NCBI GenBank assembly: GCA_017934845.1
Contig: JAGBIR010000065.1
Location: forward strand, 1 to 13,113
Direction: 5' to 3'
Source of the DNA: Alistipes sp.
GTDB taxonomy: Bacteria > Bacteroidota > Bacteroidia > Bacteroidales > Rikenellaceae
DNA: 13,113 nucleotides
Position 1 is the first letter of the stretch. Every line of letters begins with the position of its first letter. Under the pieces are notes generated by a model. The model searched no databases. It was not told where the DNA came from and worked only from the letters and a program-made list of their open reading frames with translations. The position numbers and the translations under genes were made by a program. Shown piece by piece: positions 1 through 6,717 of this stretch.

Positions 1-57
1 AAAAATGGTTATGATATGCTGATGAACTATTACCGACAATGGATGTATGTTGAATAG
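1..57 (+). CDS. C-terminal end of an unidentified protein (partial)
   Basis: Reading from base 1 gives 18 codons ending in a TAG stop at 55-57; the tail reads NGYDMLMNYYRQWMYVE. It is rich in aromatic residues and looks coding, and the next gene begins only 22 bases later in the same direction, so this is probably the 3' end of an upstream gene in the same AT-rich transcription unit. Nothing in 18 residues allows a family assignment. The open frame could also be chance, because only 57 bases are visible. Confidence 0.4.
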   Translation, partial: KNGYDMLMNYYRQWMYVE

Positions 58-79
58 AAATTAGAAAAATAGGTCAGGT

Positions 80-514
80 ATGAAAAAATTATTAATGGCT
101 ATTGCTGCGATTTTTATATTAAACAACATCCCTGCTTTTGGGCAGGAGATAGAGATACGAGGGCATGTTATAGAAAGCGGGACATCAAACTATATGTATG
201 ATGTTTCAGTTATAGCTATTTCTTACTCAAATCCAAATACCGTGATAAATGGAACCAAAACAGATGAAAATGGTACTTTCTATATGAAAATATCCAAACA
301 AGAGTATAAATTAAAAGTATTATATGTTGGCTTTAAGCCAGTAATATTCCCTGATGTATCTGTTGGGGAAACATGTTTTAATGACAATTTGACAAGGGAT
401 ATTTTTCTCGAGAGAGGAGATATTGCAACTGCTGTAAGTTGGGCTGAATATAATATGTATCGAGCAATATGTGAACAATTTGATTTTGAAAACGATAATT
501 TTGAGACGTTTTAA
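80..514 (+). CDS. Small secreted protein with carboxypeptidase-regulatory-like (beta-sandwich) domain
   Basis: This 144-residue protein starts with a clear signal peptide: MKK, a hydrophobic stretch to about residue 20, and a likely cut after AFG or near QEIE. Residues 23-112 fit the CarboxypepD_reg-like fold common in Bacteroidota: an opening I-RGHVIE strand, a middle NGTKTDENGTFYMKI turn in which new strands follow a Gly/Asn-rich loop, and a late YVGFKP strand. In this phylum the domain usually sits at the N-terminus of TonB-dependent receptors or beside envelope proteins; here it stands alone with a short acidic tail (EQFDFENDNFETF). The protein is probably periplasmic or outer-membrane associated; its role is unknown. 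The gene is much richer in AT, and in AAA, GAA and GAT codons, than the genes from dnaX onward, suggesting acquired or fast-evolving DNA. No own promoter is evident; it lies 22 bases after an upstream stop codon. Confidence 0.75.
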   Translation: MKKLLMAIAAIFILNNIPAFGQEIEIRGHVIESGTSNYMYDVSVIAISYSNPNTVINGTKTDENGTFYMKISKQEYKLKVLYVGFKPVIFPDVSVGETCFNDNLTRDIFLERGDIATAVSWAEYNMYRAICEQFDFENDNFETF

Positions 515-644
515 AATCTAACAATCTTCAAAGCATGATAAATGGTGGCTGTAATTTTAATAATTTTGTAAGCAGCAGTGGAGGACTCGCTTTTTAGGGA
601 AAAAACAACCGCGCAGTTGAAAATGAGTCTATTAATCGATAAAT

Positions 645-680
645 AACAGCTCTGCCACGTCGATGGCGGGGCTGTTTTTC
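645..680 (+). terminator. Intrinsic terminator upstream of dnaX
   Basis: A 12-base-pair stem (645-656 with 665-676, two G-U pairs) closes an 8-base loop and is followed by a run of T (675-679). It lies just before the dnaX promoter and separates dnaX from the AT-rich genes upstream. Confidence 0.75.
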
Positions 681-707
681 TATGTGACGCAGGCTGGTAA
701 TCTTTTT

Positions 708-739
708 TTTGCACATCTTTCGGATTTTTGTTATCTTTG
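708..739 (+). promoter_or_regulatory. Bacteroidota-type promoter of dnaX
   Basis: TTTG at 708-711 and TATCTTTG at 732-739 are 20 bases apart, matching the Bacteroidota primary sigma consensus (TTTG, 19-21 bases, TAnnTTTG). Transcription would begin at about 744-747, right at the dnaX ATG (747), so the mRNA would have no leader or one of a few bases. Confidence 0.8.
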
Positions 740-746
740 CGCTGTT

Positions 747-2672
747 ATGAGTGAATTTATCGTTTCGGCAAGAAAATACCGCCCTGCGACCTTTGCGTCG
801 GTGGTGGGCCAGCAGAGTATCACCTCGACGCTGAAGAATGCTATCGAGCGTGGTCAGTTGGCGCACGCTTATCTGTTCTGCGGACCTCGCGGAGTGGGTA
901 AAACCACTTGTGCACGTATCTTCGCCAAGGCTATCAACTGCCTTAACCCACGCGGCTCGGAGGCTTGCAACGAGTGCGAGTCGTGCCGCGCCTTCAACGA
1001 GGGCCGCTCGATGAATATTCACGAGCTGGATGCTGCGTCGAACAACTCGGTTGACGATATCCGTTCGCTTATCGAGCAGGTGCGCATTATGCCCCAGATT
1101 GGTAAATATTCACTCTTTATCATCGACGAGGTTCATATGCTGTCGTCGCAGGCCTTCAACGCTTTTCTGAAGACTCTGGAGGAGCCACCCAAGCACGCTG
1201 TGTTTATTCTGGCGACTACCGAGAAGCATAAGATTATACCTACCATCCTCTCGCGCTGTCAGGTTTACGACTTCAACCGCATTAGGGTTGAGGATTCGGT
1301 GGGTTACCTGAAATATATTGCCGAGCAGGAGGGTGTGAAGTTTGACGAGGAGTCGCTGAACCTTATCGCCCAGAAGGCCGATGGAGGTATGCGCGATGCG
1401 TTGTCGATGTTCGATAAGGCCGTGTCGTTCTGTAATGCAGACCTTCGTTACAAGGAGGTGGCGCAGACACTCAATGTGCTGGATTACGATACCTATTTCA
1501 GCATCACCGAACAACTCTTGGCGGGTGATTATATCTCGGCCCTGCTACGCTTCGACGAAGTGCTGTCGAATGGTTTCTCGGGTCAGACCTTTATGGCGGG
1601 CCTGAACAACCATATGCGTGATTTGTTGCTGGCCAAAGGCCCCGCCATAAAGCTTATCGAGCTTACGGGTACGCTTCTTGAACGCTACCGTCGTCAGGCC
1701 GAGCAGTGCGATGTGGAGTTCCTGTTTGGTGCTATATCGATGCTGACCGAGGCGGATGGTCGAATAAAACAGTCGTCGAATCAGAGATTATTGGTTGAAC
1801 TGAGCCTGATGAAGATTGCGGGCTTGGGCAAAAAAAAAAATAGTGGCGAAGCCATAGAGGCGGAGTATCCTCTGCCCGAACTCCCTCAAGGTGTAATTGT
1901 ACCGGCAGGAGGTGGAGTCGCGCCCTCGCAGCAAGGCTCTGCCGCTGGTGGTGTAGCTCCAAGTGTAGCCAAAGAGGCGACTGCGGTGCAAACGACAACA
2001 CAAGCTGCAAGTCAAGAGCAGCAGGAGGGTGTCGCTGTGCAGCGTGAGCCGGTCGTTGCGGTGACTCAGCCGAGTGCGGAGCAGAGTGAGCAGCAAAGCG
2101 CGTCGGGTGTAGCGAGTGCGGAGAGAGGTGCATCAGACGCGGGGAATAGTGCATCGAGTGAGGGTGCGCAGAGTGCCGAAAGTGGTGCGCGCCCAGCGGT
2201 TACACGTCGCCGAGCAGTAGGTTCGGGTCTTTCGATATCGTCGATGATGCAGGGCGAGGTGAGTGCGACGACCGAGGAGGAGCCGTCGGTGCCATCGGTA
2301 TCGGAGGTGCAGTATGATGCTTCGAGCGAGGAGAAGATTATGGCGGTGCGCGATCGGGTTGTGGCTGCTATTTTGGAGGAGCGTCCTCGTTTTGTAGTGG
2401 CTTTCGAGCAGATGCAGGTTGAGGGTCATACGATAAAGGTTGAGGTGCCGTCGCAGACCTTGTATGAGGAGATTATGCGCTCGCAGACCGAGCTTTTGCT
2501 TATGGTGGCACGCCTTGCGGGCATCAACGGTACGCTCGATTTGCAGGTTTCGATAAACGAGCAGATTAAGGCCTCGCGCCCAATCAAGCTGGAGGATCGC
2601 ATTAAGTTTATGAGCGAAAAGAATCCTCATCTGTTGGAACTTAAACACGCGCTCGATTTGGAGTACGAGTAG
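747..2672 (+). CDS. dnaX: DNA polymerase III clamp loader subunits tau and (probably) gamma
   Basis: This 641-residue protein is the ATPase of the clamp loader that places the sliding clamp on primed DNA; E. coli tau is 643 residues. Seen directly: Walker A GPRGVGKTT (47-55); the four zinc cysteines C65, C74, C77 and C80; Walker B with IIDEVH (125-130); a sensor-1 region LATTEK; and SRC (169-171) carrying the arginine finger R170. Domain III ends near residue 360. Residues about 370-525 form a low-complexity Ala/Ser/Glu/Gln linker, and about 528-641 form a compact C-terminal domain, likely tau-specific contacts with polymerase and helicase. The start at 747 was chosen because MSEFIVSARKYRPATF is the conserved N-terminus. 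An in-frame ATG at 663 lies inside the terminator and upstream of the promoter. An A11 run at codons 362-365 probably yields a short gamma form (separate entry). tyrS follows 53 bases later with no terminator between. Confidence 0.97.
   Translation: MSEFIVSARKYRPATFASVVGQQSITSTLKNAIERGQLAHAYLFCGPRGVGKTTCARIFAKAINCLNPRGSEACNECESCRAFNEGRSMNIHELDAASNNSVDDIRSLIEQVRIMPQIGKYSLFIIDEVHMLSSQAFNAFLKTLEEPPKHAVFILATTEKHKIIPTILSRCQVYDFNRIRVEDSVGYLKYIAEQEGVKFDEESLNLIAQKADGGMRDALSMFDKAVSFCNADLRYKEVAQTLNVLDYDTYFSITEQLLAGDYISALLRFDEVLSNGFSGQTFMAGLNNHMRDLLLAKGPAIKLIELTGTLLERYRRQAEQCDVEFLFGAISMLTEADGRIKQSSNQRLLVELSLMKIAGLGKKKNSGEAIEAEYPLPELPQGVIVPAGGGVAPSQQGSAAGGVAPSVAKEATAVQTTTQAASQEQQEGVAVQREPVVAVTQPSAEQSEQQSASGVASAERGASDAGNSASSEGAQSAESGARPAVTRRRAVGSGLSISSMMQGEVSATTEEEPSVPSVSEVQYDASSEEKIMAVRDRVVAAILEERPRFVVAFEQMQVEGHTIKVEVPSQTLYEEIMRSQTELLLMVARLAGINGTLDLQVSINEQIKASRPIKLEDRIKFMSEKNPHLLELKHALDLEYE
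1830..1857 (+). other. Candidate slippage site producing short (gamma-like) DnaX
   Basis: Eleven A residues (1830-1840) encode K362-K363-K364 and part of N365. One extra A in the transcript, or a -1 ribosomal shift, gives four lysines and then TAG at 1841-1843, a 365-residue product. One missing A, or a +1 shift, reaches TAG at 1855-1857, giving 369 residues. A small hairpin, TGGC-GAA-GCCA (1844-1854, extendable by one G-U pair), begins four bases after the run. Lysine in this gene is otherwise mostly AAG, so three consecutive AAA codons stand out. The cut falls at the end of clamp-loader domain III. E. coli makes gamma by -1 ribosomal frameshifting on A AAA AAG, and Thermus thermophilus makes it by transcriptional slippage on a run of nine A; this site resembles the latter more closely. 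Function here is inferred, not shown. Confidence 0.7.
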
Positions 2673-2725
2673 AGGTGCGGGAGCGTAGGCGAAGAGAAGA
2701 AATATAAACTGAAAACATATAAAAA

Positions 2726-4024
2726 ATGGCAAACAAGAATTTTGTAGAGGAATTGGAGTGGCGTGGTATGATTCATACCATTATGCCCGGTGCCAAGGAG
2801 CAGTTGGAGAAGGAGATGACAACGGCTTATTTGGGTATTGACCCTACGGCCGACTCGTTGCATATCGGTCACTTGGTAGGTGTTATGATTTTGAAGCACT
2901 TCCAGATGTGTGGTCACCGCCCCGTAGCGTTGATTGGTGGCGCAACAGGTATGATTGGCGATCCGAGTGGTAAGTCACAGGAGCGTAACCTGTTGGATGA
3001 GGCTACTTTGCGTCACAATCAGGAGGCTATCAAGGCGCAGCTGGCAAAGTTGCTCGACTTTGAGTCGGAGGCCGAGAATAAGGCTCTGTTGGTAAATAAC
3101 TACGACTGGATGAAGGAGTTCTCGTTCTTGGACTTCGCGCGTGACATCGGTAAGTGCATTACGGTAAACTATATGATGGCGAAGGATTCTGTTAAGAAGC
3201 GTTTTAATGGCGAGGGCGACGGTATGTCATTCACCGAGTTTACCTATCAGTTGTTGCAGGGTTACGACTTCTTGCACCTTTATCAGACTTTGAATTGCAA
3301 GGTGCAGTTGGGCGGTGCCGACCAGTGGGGTAACATCACAACAGGTACGGAGCTTATTCGCCGTAAGCTCGGCTCGGAGAATGAGGCGTTTGCTATCACT
3401 TGCCCGCTTATTACAAAGGCCGATGGAACGAAGTTCGGTAAGACCGAGAGCGGTAACGTATGGCTCTCGCCGGCATACACTTCGCCTTATAAGTTCTATC
3501 AGTTCTGGTTGAACGTGAGCGACGAGGATGCAAAGCGTTATATCAAGATATTCACTCTGCTGGACAAGGCTACTATCGACGCTCTTATCGAGGAGCACGA
3601 TACAGCTCCCCATTTGCGTGTGTTGCAGAAGCGTCTGGCCGAGGAGATTACTACAATGATTCACTCACGCGAGGAGTACGAGAAGGCTGTCGAGGCTTCG
3701 CTGATTCTGTTTGGTGGTGCAACGTCGGAGGCTTTGCGTAAGTTGGACGAGCAGACACTGTTGCAGGTGTTTGAGGGTGTGCCACAGTTTACCATCAAGC
3801 GCGAGCAGTTGGGCTGTACGTTTGTTGACCTGTGTGCCGACCTTACAAAGGTATTCCCATCGAAGGGCGAGTGCCGTAAGATGACACAAGCGGGTGGCGT
3901 GTCACTCAACAAGGAGAAGGTTGCAGATCCTATGCGCGAGGTTTCCGCTGCTGACCTTATCGCCGGCAAGTATATGATTGCCCAGAAGGGTAAGAAGAAC
4001 TATTTCCTTATCATTGTCGAGTAA
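2726..4024 (+). CDS. tyrS: Tyrosyl-tRNA synthetase
   Basis: This 432-residue class I aminoacyl-tRNA synthetase joins tyrosine to tRNA-Tyr in the cytoplasm. Seen directly: the HIGH signature at 46-49 (LHIGHL); the tyrosine pocket segments YQLLQGYD (174-181) and GGADQWGN (196-203); the KMSKS-equivalent KFGKT (236-240); and a C-terminal S4-type RNA-binding domain at about 365-430 with the typical [10 protein letters not shown] turn. Length and motif spacing match the bacterial TyrRS with the HIGH/KFGKT pair. The ATG at 2726 follows an A-rich stretch without a Shine-Dalgarno sequence, normal for this phylum. There is no TAnnTTTG promoter or terminator in the 53-base gap after dnaX, so it is probably transcribed from the dnaX promoter. 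Codon use is strongly biased (GAG, AAG, GGT), as expected of a well-expressed gene. Confidence 0.98.
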   Translation: MANKNFVEELEWRGMIHTIMPGAKEQLEKEMTTAYLGIDPTADSLHIGHLVGVMILKHFQMCGHRPVALIGGATGMIGDPSGKSQERNLLDEATLRHNQEAIKAQLAKLLDFESEAENKALLVNNYDWMKEFSFLDFARDIGKCITVNYMMAKDSVKKRFNGEGDGMSFTEFTYQLLQGYDFLHLYQTLNCKVQLGGADQWGNITTGTELIRRKLGSENEAFAITCPLITKADGTKFGKTESGNVWLSPAYTSPYKFYQFWLNVSDEDAKRYIKIFTLLDKATIDALIEEHDTAPHLRVLQKRLAEEITTMIHSREEYEKAVEASLILFGGATSEALRKLDEQTLLQVFEGVPQFTIKREQLGCTFVDLCADLTKVFPSKGECRKMTQAGGVSLNKEKVADPMREVSAADLIAGKYMIAQKGKKNYFLIIVE

Positions 4025-4059
4025 TATTTACAAGATTAAAACCGATAAAACCCCAAAAG

Positions 4060-4413
4060 ATGCTCTATACGATTTGCTTGCAGGATATGGAGTTTAAGGC
4101 CTACCACGGCTGCTACGATCTGGAGCAGAGGGTGGGTAACCGCTTCAATGTCGGATTGGTAATTACGGCCCACTTGGGCGAGGTTGCCGAGAAGGATGCT
4201 GTTGAGCTGGCGGTGAACTATCTTACGGTTTACGAGGTTGTGCGCTCTCAGATGGCAATCACGCAACGTACCATCGAGCGCGTGGCCCAAAATATCATTA
4301 CGGCCGTCAAGGAGCGTTTCCCGCAAGTTGTCGAGCTAGAGTGTACGGTGGCAAAGCTGGCCCCGCCACTCGGTGGTAAAATCGGCCGCGTAAGCGTCAC
4401 GCTGAAGGGGTAG
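4060..4413 (+). CDS. folB: Dihydroneopterin aldolase
   Basis: This 117-residue enzyme cleaves 7,8-dihydroneopterin to 6-hydroxymethyl-dihydropterin and glycolaldehyde in folate synthesis. The fold family is recognisable from the N-terminal LQDMEFKAYHGCYDLEQRVG with E22, the glutamate that anchors the pterin, and from a C-terminal VAKLAPPLGGKIGRVSVTL segment where K99 takes the place of the catalytic lysine (K100 in the S. aureus enzyme). The YHG triplet at 15-17 and NYLTVY at 53-58 are also typical. Usual length is about 120 residues. It lies 35 bases after tyrS with no promoter core between, and a strong terminator follows, so it is probably the last gene of a dnaX-tyrS-folB unit. No other folate genes are in the window. 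Confidence 0.93.
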   Translation: MLYTICLQDMEFKAYHGCYDLEQRVGNRFNVGLVITAHLGEVAEKDAVELAVNYLTVYEVVRSQMAITQRTIERVAQNIITAVKERFPQVVELECTVAKLAPPLGGKIGRVSVTLKG

Positions 4414-4438
4414 GAGGATAATATTATAGCGTAAAACA

Positions 4439-4473
4439 AGGCAGGTGCAGACTAAAACTGCACCTGTTTCGTT
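4439..4473 (+). terminator. Intrinsic terminator after folB
   Basis: CAGGTGCAG (4442-4450) and CTGCACCTG (4458-4466) form a perfect 9-base-pair stem around a 7-base loop, extendable outward by two G-U pairs and one A-T pair, followed by a T-rich stretch (TTTCGTTTG). It ends the dnaX-tyrS-folB unit. Confidence 0.85.
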
Positions 4474-4536
4474 TGTATTTACCGAGAATATTTATGCAGT
4501 TATGCACGAAAATGTACATCAAAGGATAATTTATTC

Positions 4537-4554
4537 TACTTTTGTGTATATTTG
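4537..4554 (+). promoter_or_regulatory. Two tandem promoter -7 elements upstream of the symporter gene
   Basis: TACTTTTG (4537-4544) and TATATTTG (4547-4554) both match TAnnTTTG. Neither has a clear TTTG at the expected distance upstream. They lie 40 and 30 bases ahead of the ATG at 4584 and after the folB terminator, so this is where the transporter promoter should be; which core is used cannot be decided from sequence. Confidence 0.55.
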
Positions 4555-4583
4555 TGATATTGATTAGGTAATTCCATAAAACA

Positions 4584-5930
4584 ATGAGTCAGGAACAAAG
4601 AGCCTCGTTTGGAGGCAAGTTGAGTGCAATCTTGGTGGCGGCAGGTAGTGCCATCGGTTTGGGTAGTATTTGGCGATTCCCCTATGTGGCAGGAGAGAAT
4701 GGCGGAGCAGCTTTTTTGCTACTCTATTTGCTATGTGTCTTTATTGTGGGTATTCCCGTAATGTTGGCAGAGTTCTCTATTGGCCGTAAATCGCAGCGAA
4801 GTTCCGTAGGTGCGGTGCGAGTGCTGTCGCCAAAGTGGAGCTGGATGGGCTACTTCGGAGTGGCTGGTGCGCTGCTTATTTCGGGCTTTTACTATATTGT
4901 GTCGGGTTGGTCGTTGGAGTATATTATTACCTCACTTACAGGGTCGCTGTACTCGTCACCCGATTCGTTTGCCGAGCAATTTGCTGCTTTTCAAGACTCT
5001 CCACGTCAGATTGTGTATATGATTCTGTTTGTGCTTATGACACATTGGATCATCGCCCGCGGTGTGGAGAAGGGTATTGAGGCTGCTTCGAAGGTTATGA
5101 TGCCACTGTTGTTCATCATCCTTATCGTAATGGCGGTGCGAGTGGCATTTATGCCGGGTGCAATCGAGGGCTATCGTTTCTTCCTGACGCCCGATTTTAG
5201 TGCTATATTCAATTCACAAACCATTCTTTTGGCGGTAGGTCAGGCCTTCTTCTCGCTCTCGCTGGGTATGGGTTGTATGGTGGTTTATGCCTCGTATTTC
5301 AAACCATCGAACAACTTGACGGGTACGGCTATGAGTGTGTCGCTGATGACTCTATTGGTTGCCGTGCTGGCCGGTCTGGTTATCTTCCCCGCGGTGTTTA
5401 GTGCCGGCATGGAGCCTACCGAGGGCCCATCGCTGATTTTTATCACGCTGCCCGAGATATTCAAGGATATGCCATTTGCGTCGTTGTGGTCGTTTATCTT
5501 CTTCGTCTTGCTGGCTTTGGCGGCGTTGTCTTCAACGATTTCGTTCCACGAGGTGCTTACGACCTATTGTACCGAGGAACTTAAGCTAAAGCGTCGTACG
5601 GCGGTCTATATGACCTCGTTTGTGTCGGCGGCGTTGTGCTTGATTGCCATCGTCTTTAAGTTCGATATCGACATTGCGGGCTGGCATCTGAAGGATATAT
5701 CGTTCTTCGATATTTTCGATTATACTACAGCGAATATCATCCTGCCGCTGGGCGGTTTATGCAGTTGTATCTTTACGGCGTGGTATCTTAAACCGTCGTT
5801 CCTGCGCGGTGAGGTTACCAACTATGGCGAGTTTAAGGGCAGAGCATTTCCCGTGTTGCTCTTCTTGCTTAAGTTCGTGTCGCCGCTGTTGATTGTATAT
5901 ATTATGCTGGCGAATTTGGGAATTATATAG
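4584..5930 (+). CDS. Sodium:neurotransmitter symporter (NSS/SNF) family transporter
   Basis: This 448-residue inner-membrane protein has about eleven or twelve hydrophobic segments and the LeuT fold. Seen directly: the TM1 signature AIGLGSIWRFPY (23-34) with the gating arginine R31, then GENGGAAF; the TM2 region PVMLAEFSIGR (58-68); TM6 GQAFFSLSLGMG (219-230); and TM8 AALSSTIS (313-320). Bacterial members usually import amino acids or related amines with Na+; the substrate cannot be named. By remembered alignment to LeuT, the Na2 ligands are kept (G21, I24, A313, S316, S317), but both side-chain amide ligands of Na1 are changed: N27 to S28 and N286 to T256. The chloride-substituting acid of TM7 (LeuT E290) is A260. 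The gene stands alone between two terminators. The start is the ATG before SQEQRASFGGKLS, giving the usual short cytoplasmic N-terminus. Confidence 0.92.
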   Translation: MSQEQRASFGGKLSAILVAAGSAIGLGSIWRFPYVAGENGGAAFLLLYLLCVFIVGIPVMLAEFSIGRKSQRSSVGAVRVLSPKWSWMGYFGVAGALLISGFYYIVSGWSLEYIITSLTGSLYSSPDSFAEQFAAFQDSPRQIVYMILFVLMTHWIIARGVEKGIEAASKVMMPLLFIILIVMAVRVAFMPGAIEGYRFFLTPDFSAIFNSQTILLAVGQAFFSLSLGMGCMVVYASYFKPSNNLTGTAMSVSLMTLLVAVLAGLVIFPAVFSAGMEPTEGPSLIFITLPEIFKDMPFASLWSFIFFVLLALAALSSTISFHEVLTTYCTEELKLKRRTAVYMTSFVSAALCLIAIVFKFDIDIAGWHLKDISFFDIFDYTTANIILPLGGLCSCIFTAWYLKPSFLRGEVTNYGEFKGRAFPVLLFLLKFVSPLLIVYIMLANLGII

Positions 5931-5960
5931 TCGAGAATCTGTATAAATTCAGATACAAGG

Positions 5961-5992
5961 AGAGGGTGTTCCAAACTTATGGGACACCCTCT
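5961..5992. terminator. Bidirectional terminator between convergent symporter and ferritin genes
   Basis: Arms 5961-5972 and 5981-5992 form a 12-base-pair stem with a single G-U pair around an 8-base loop. The hairpin lies 30 bases after the symporter stop and 21 bases beyond the ferritin stop on the other strand. Both flanks are only moderately T-rich (TTCGCTTTGGGTT on the plus side), so it is a good hairpin with weaker tails. Confidence 0.7.
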
Positions 5993-6013
5993 TCGCTTTG
6001 GGTTATGAAAAAA

Positions 6014-6535
6014 CTATTCGGCTGTTGCCAATGGTGATGGGGTAGAGTAGGTGCGTGCGGCCATCTCCTTATCGAGCATATAAAGACCGAACTTATTACC
6101 CTCTACCATATTGAGTTGGTCGATGATGTCGCGCGCCGACTCCTCCTCCTCGACCTGCTCGTCGATAAACCAATCGAGCATATTTTTTGTTGCGTGATCC
6201 TTCTCCTCGATGGCAAGGTTGTAGAGGTCGTTAATGAGCGACGTAACCTTCCTTTCGTGGGTGAGTGTCTGCTCGAACATAGCCAGAGCCGTATCCCACT
6301 CGGTGTCAACCTCGGCAATGGGTGCCAGTGTGACGCGTCCACCGCGAGAGTGAATATAGTTGATAAAAATCTGTGCGTGGTCCTGCTCCTCCTTGAACTG
6401 GATAGCAAACCAGTTTGCTATGCCTTTGAGTCCCTTGTCGGTGGCAGCCATCGACATTGAAAGATAGAGGTATGCCGACCATAACTCGGCGTTGATCTGC
6501 GCATTTAGCGCGTTCTGCATTCTTACGCTTAACAT
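6014..6535 (-). CDS. ftnA: Bacterial non-heme ferritin (FtnA type)
   Basis: This 173-residue cytoplasmic protein oxidises Fe(II) and stores Fe(III) in a 24-subunit shell. The di-iron ferroxidase ligands are all visible: E17 (in NAELWSAYLYLSM), E50 and H53 (KEEQDHA), E94 (HERK) and Q127 (DEQVEEEE), with Y24 beside the centre and E126/E130 as further iron contacts. With the ATG at 6535 these numbers coincide with E. coli FtnA, which supports this start over the in-frame TTG at 6544. There is no heme-binding methionine pattern pointing to bacterioferritin. The C-terminal tail TYSTPSPLATAE is slightly extended. The gene is transcribed toward the symporter and diverges from fumarase; its promoter lies 44 bases upstream of the ATG. 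No Shine-Dalgarno sequence is present. Confidence 0.96.
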   Translation of the reverse strand: MLSVRMQNALNAQINAELWSAYLYLSMSMAATDKGLKGIANWFAIQFKEEQDHAQIFINYIHSRGGRVTLAPIAEVDTEWDTALAMFEQTLTHERKVTSLINDLYNLAIEEKDHATKNMLDWFIDEQVEEEESARDIIDQLNMVEGNKFGLYMLDKEMAARTYSTPSPLATAE

Positions 6536-6578
6536 AGTTTTCAAGTTTTAAGGAGTTTATGTCTGTTATTTCCTATTA

Positions 6579-6610
6579 CAAAATTAGGGCAAACGAGTGG
6601 CGATGTCAAG
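6579..6610 (-). promoter_or_regulatory. Bacteroidota-type promoter of ferritin gene
   Basis: On the minus strand CTTG (6610-6607) is followed 20 bases later by TAATTTTG (6586-6579), a near-perfect match to TTTG-N20-TAnnTTTG. Transcription should begin around 6573, giving a leader of roughly 38 bases before the ATG at 6535. Confidence 0.75.
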
Positions 6611-6717
6611 CATTTTCGATTATAAATTTTTATGGAGCTATATGTAAAATTTATAGCGACTGCCCATTTTACCCTCTATTTTCCCTTGTCGAGAGCGAGT
6701 ATTTCCCTAATTTTTTG

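Noticed and set aside
663..746. Upstream extension of dnaX by 28 codons from an ATG at 663
   Set aside because: The extension runs through an intrinsic terminator and the promoter, and its residues do not resemble the family; MSEFIVSARKYRPATF at 747 is the conserved start.
2050..2210. Apparent tandem repeats of GCGGAG/AGTGCG type in dnaX
   Set aside because: They are irregular and follow from the Ala/Ser/Glu/Gln-rich linker that is typical of tau proteins; no fixed repeat unit could be defined.
2133..2732. 199-codon open frame on the minus strand across the end of dnaX
   Set aside because: It is antisense to the conserved dnaX C-terminus, its translation is rich in Arg/His/Leu as expected of a reverse-frame shadow, and it has no family resemblance.
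6536..6544. TTG start of ferritin three codons earlier
   Set aside because: With the ATG at 6535 the ferroxidase residues number exactly as in E. coli FtnA, and there is no ribosome-binding signal favouring TTG.
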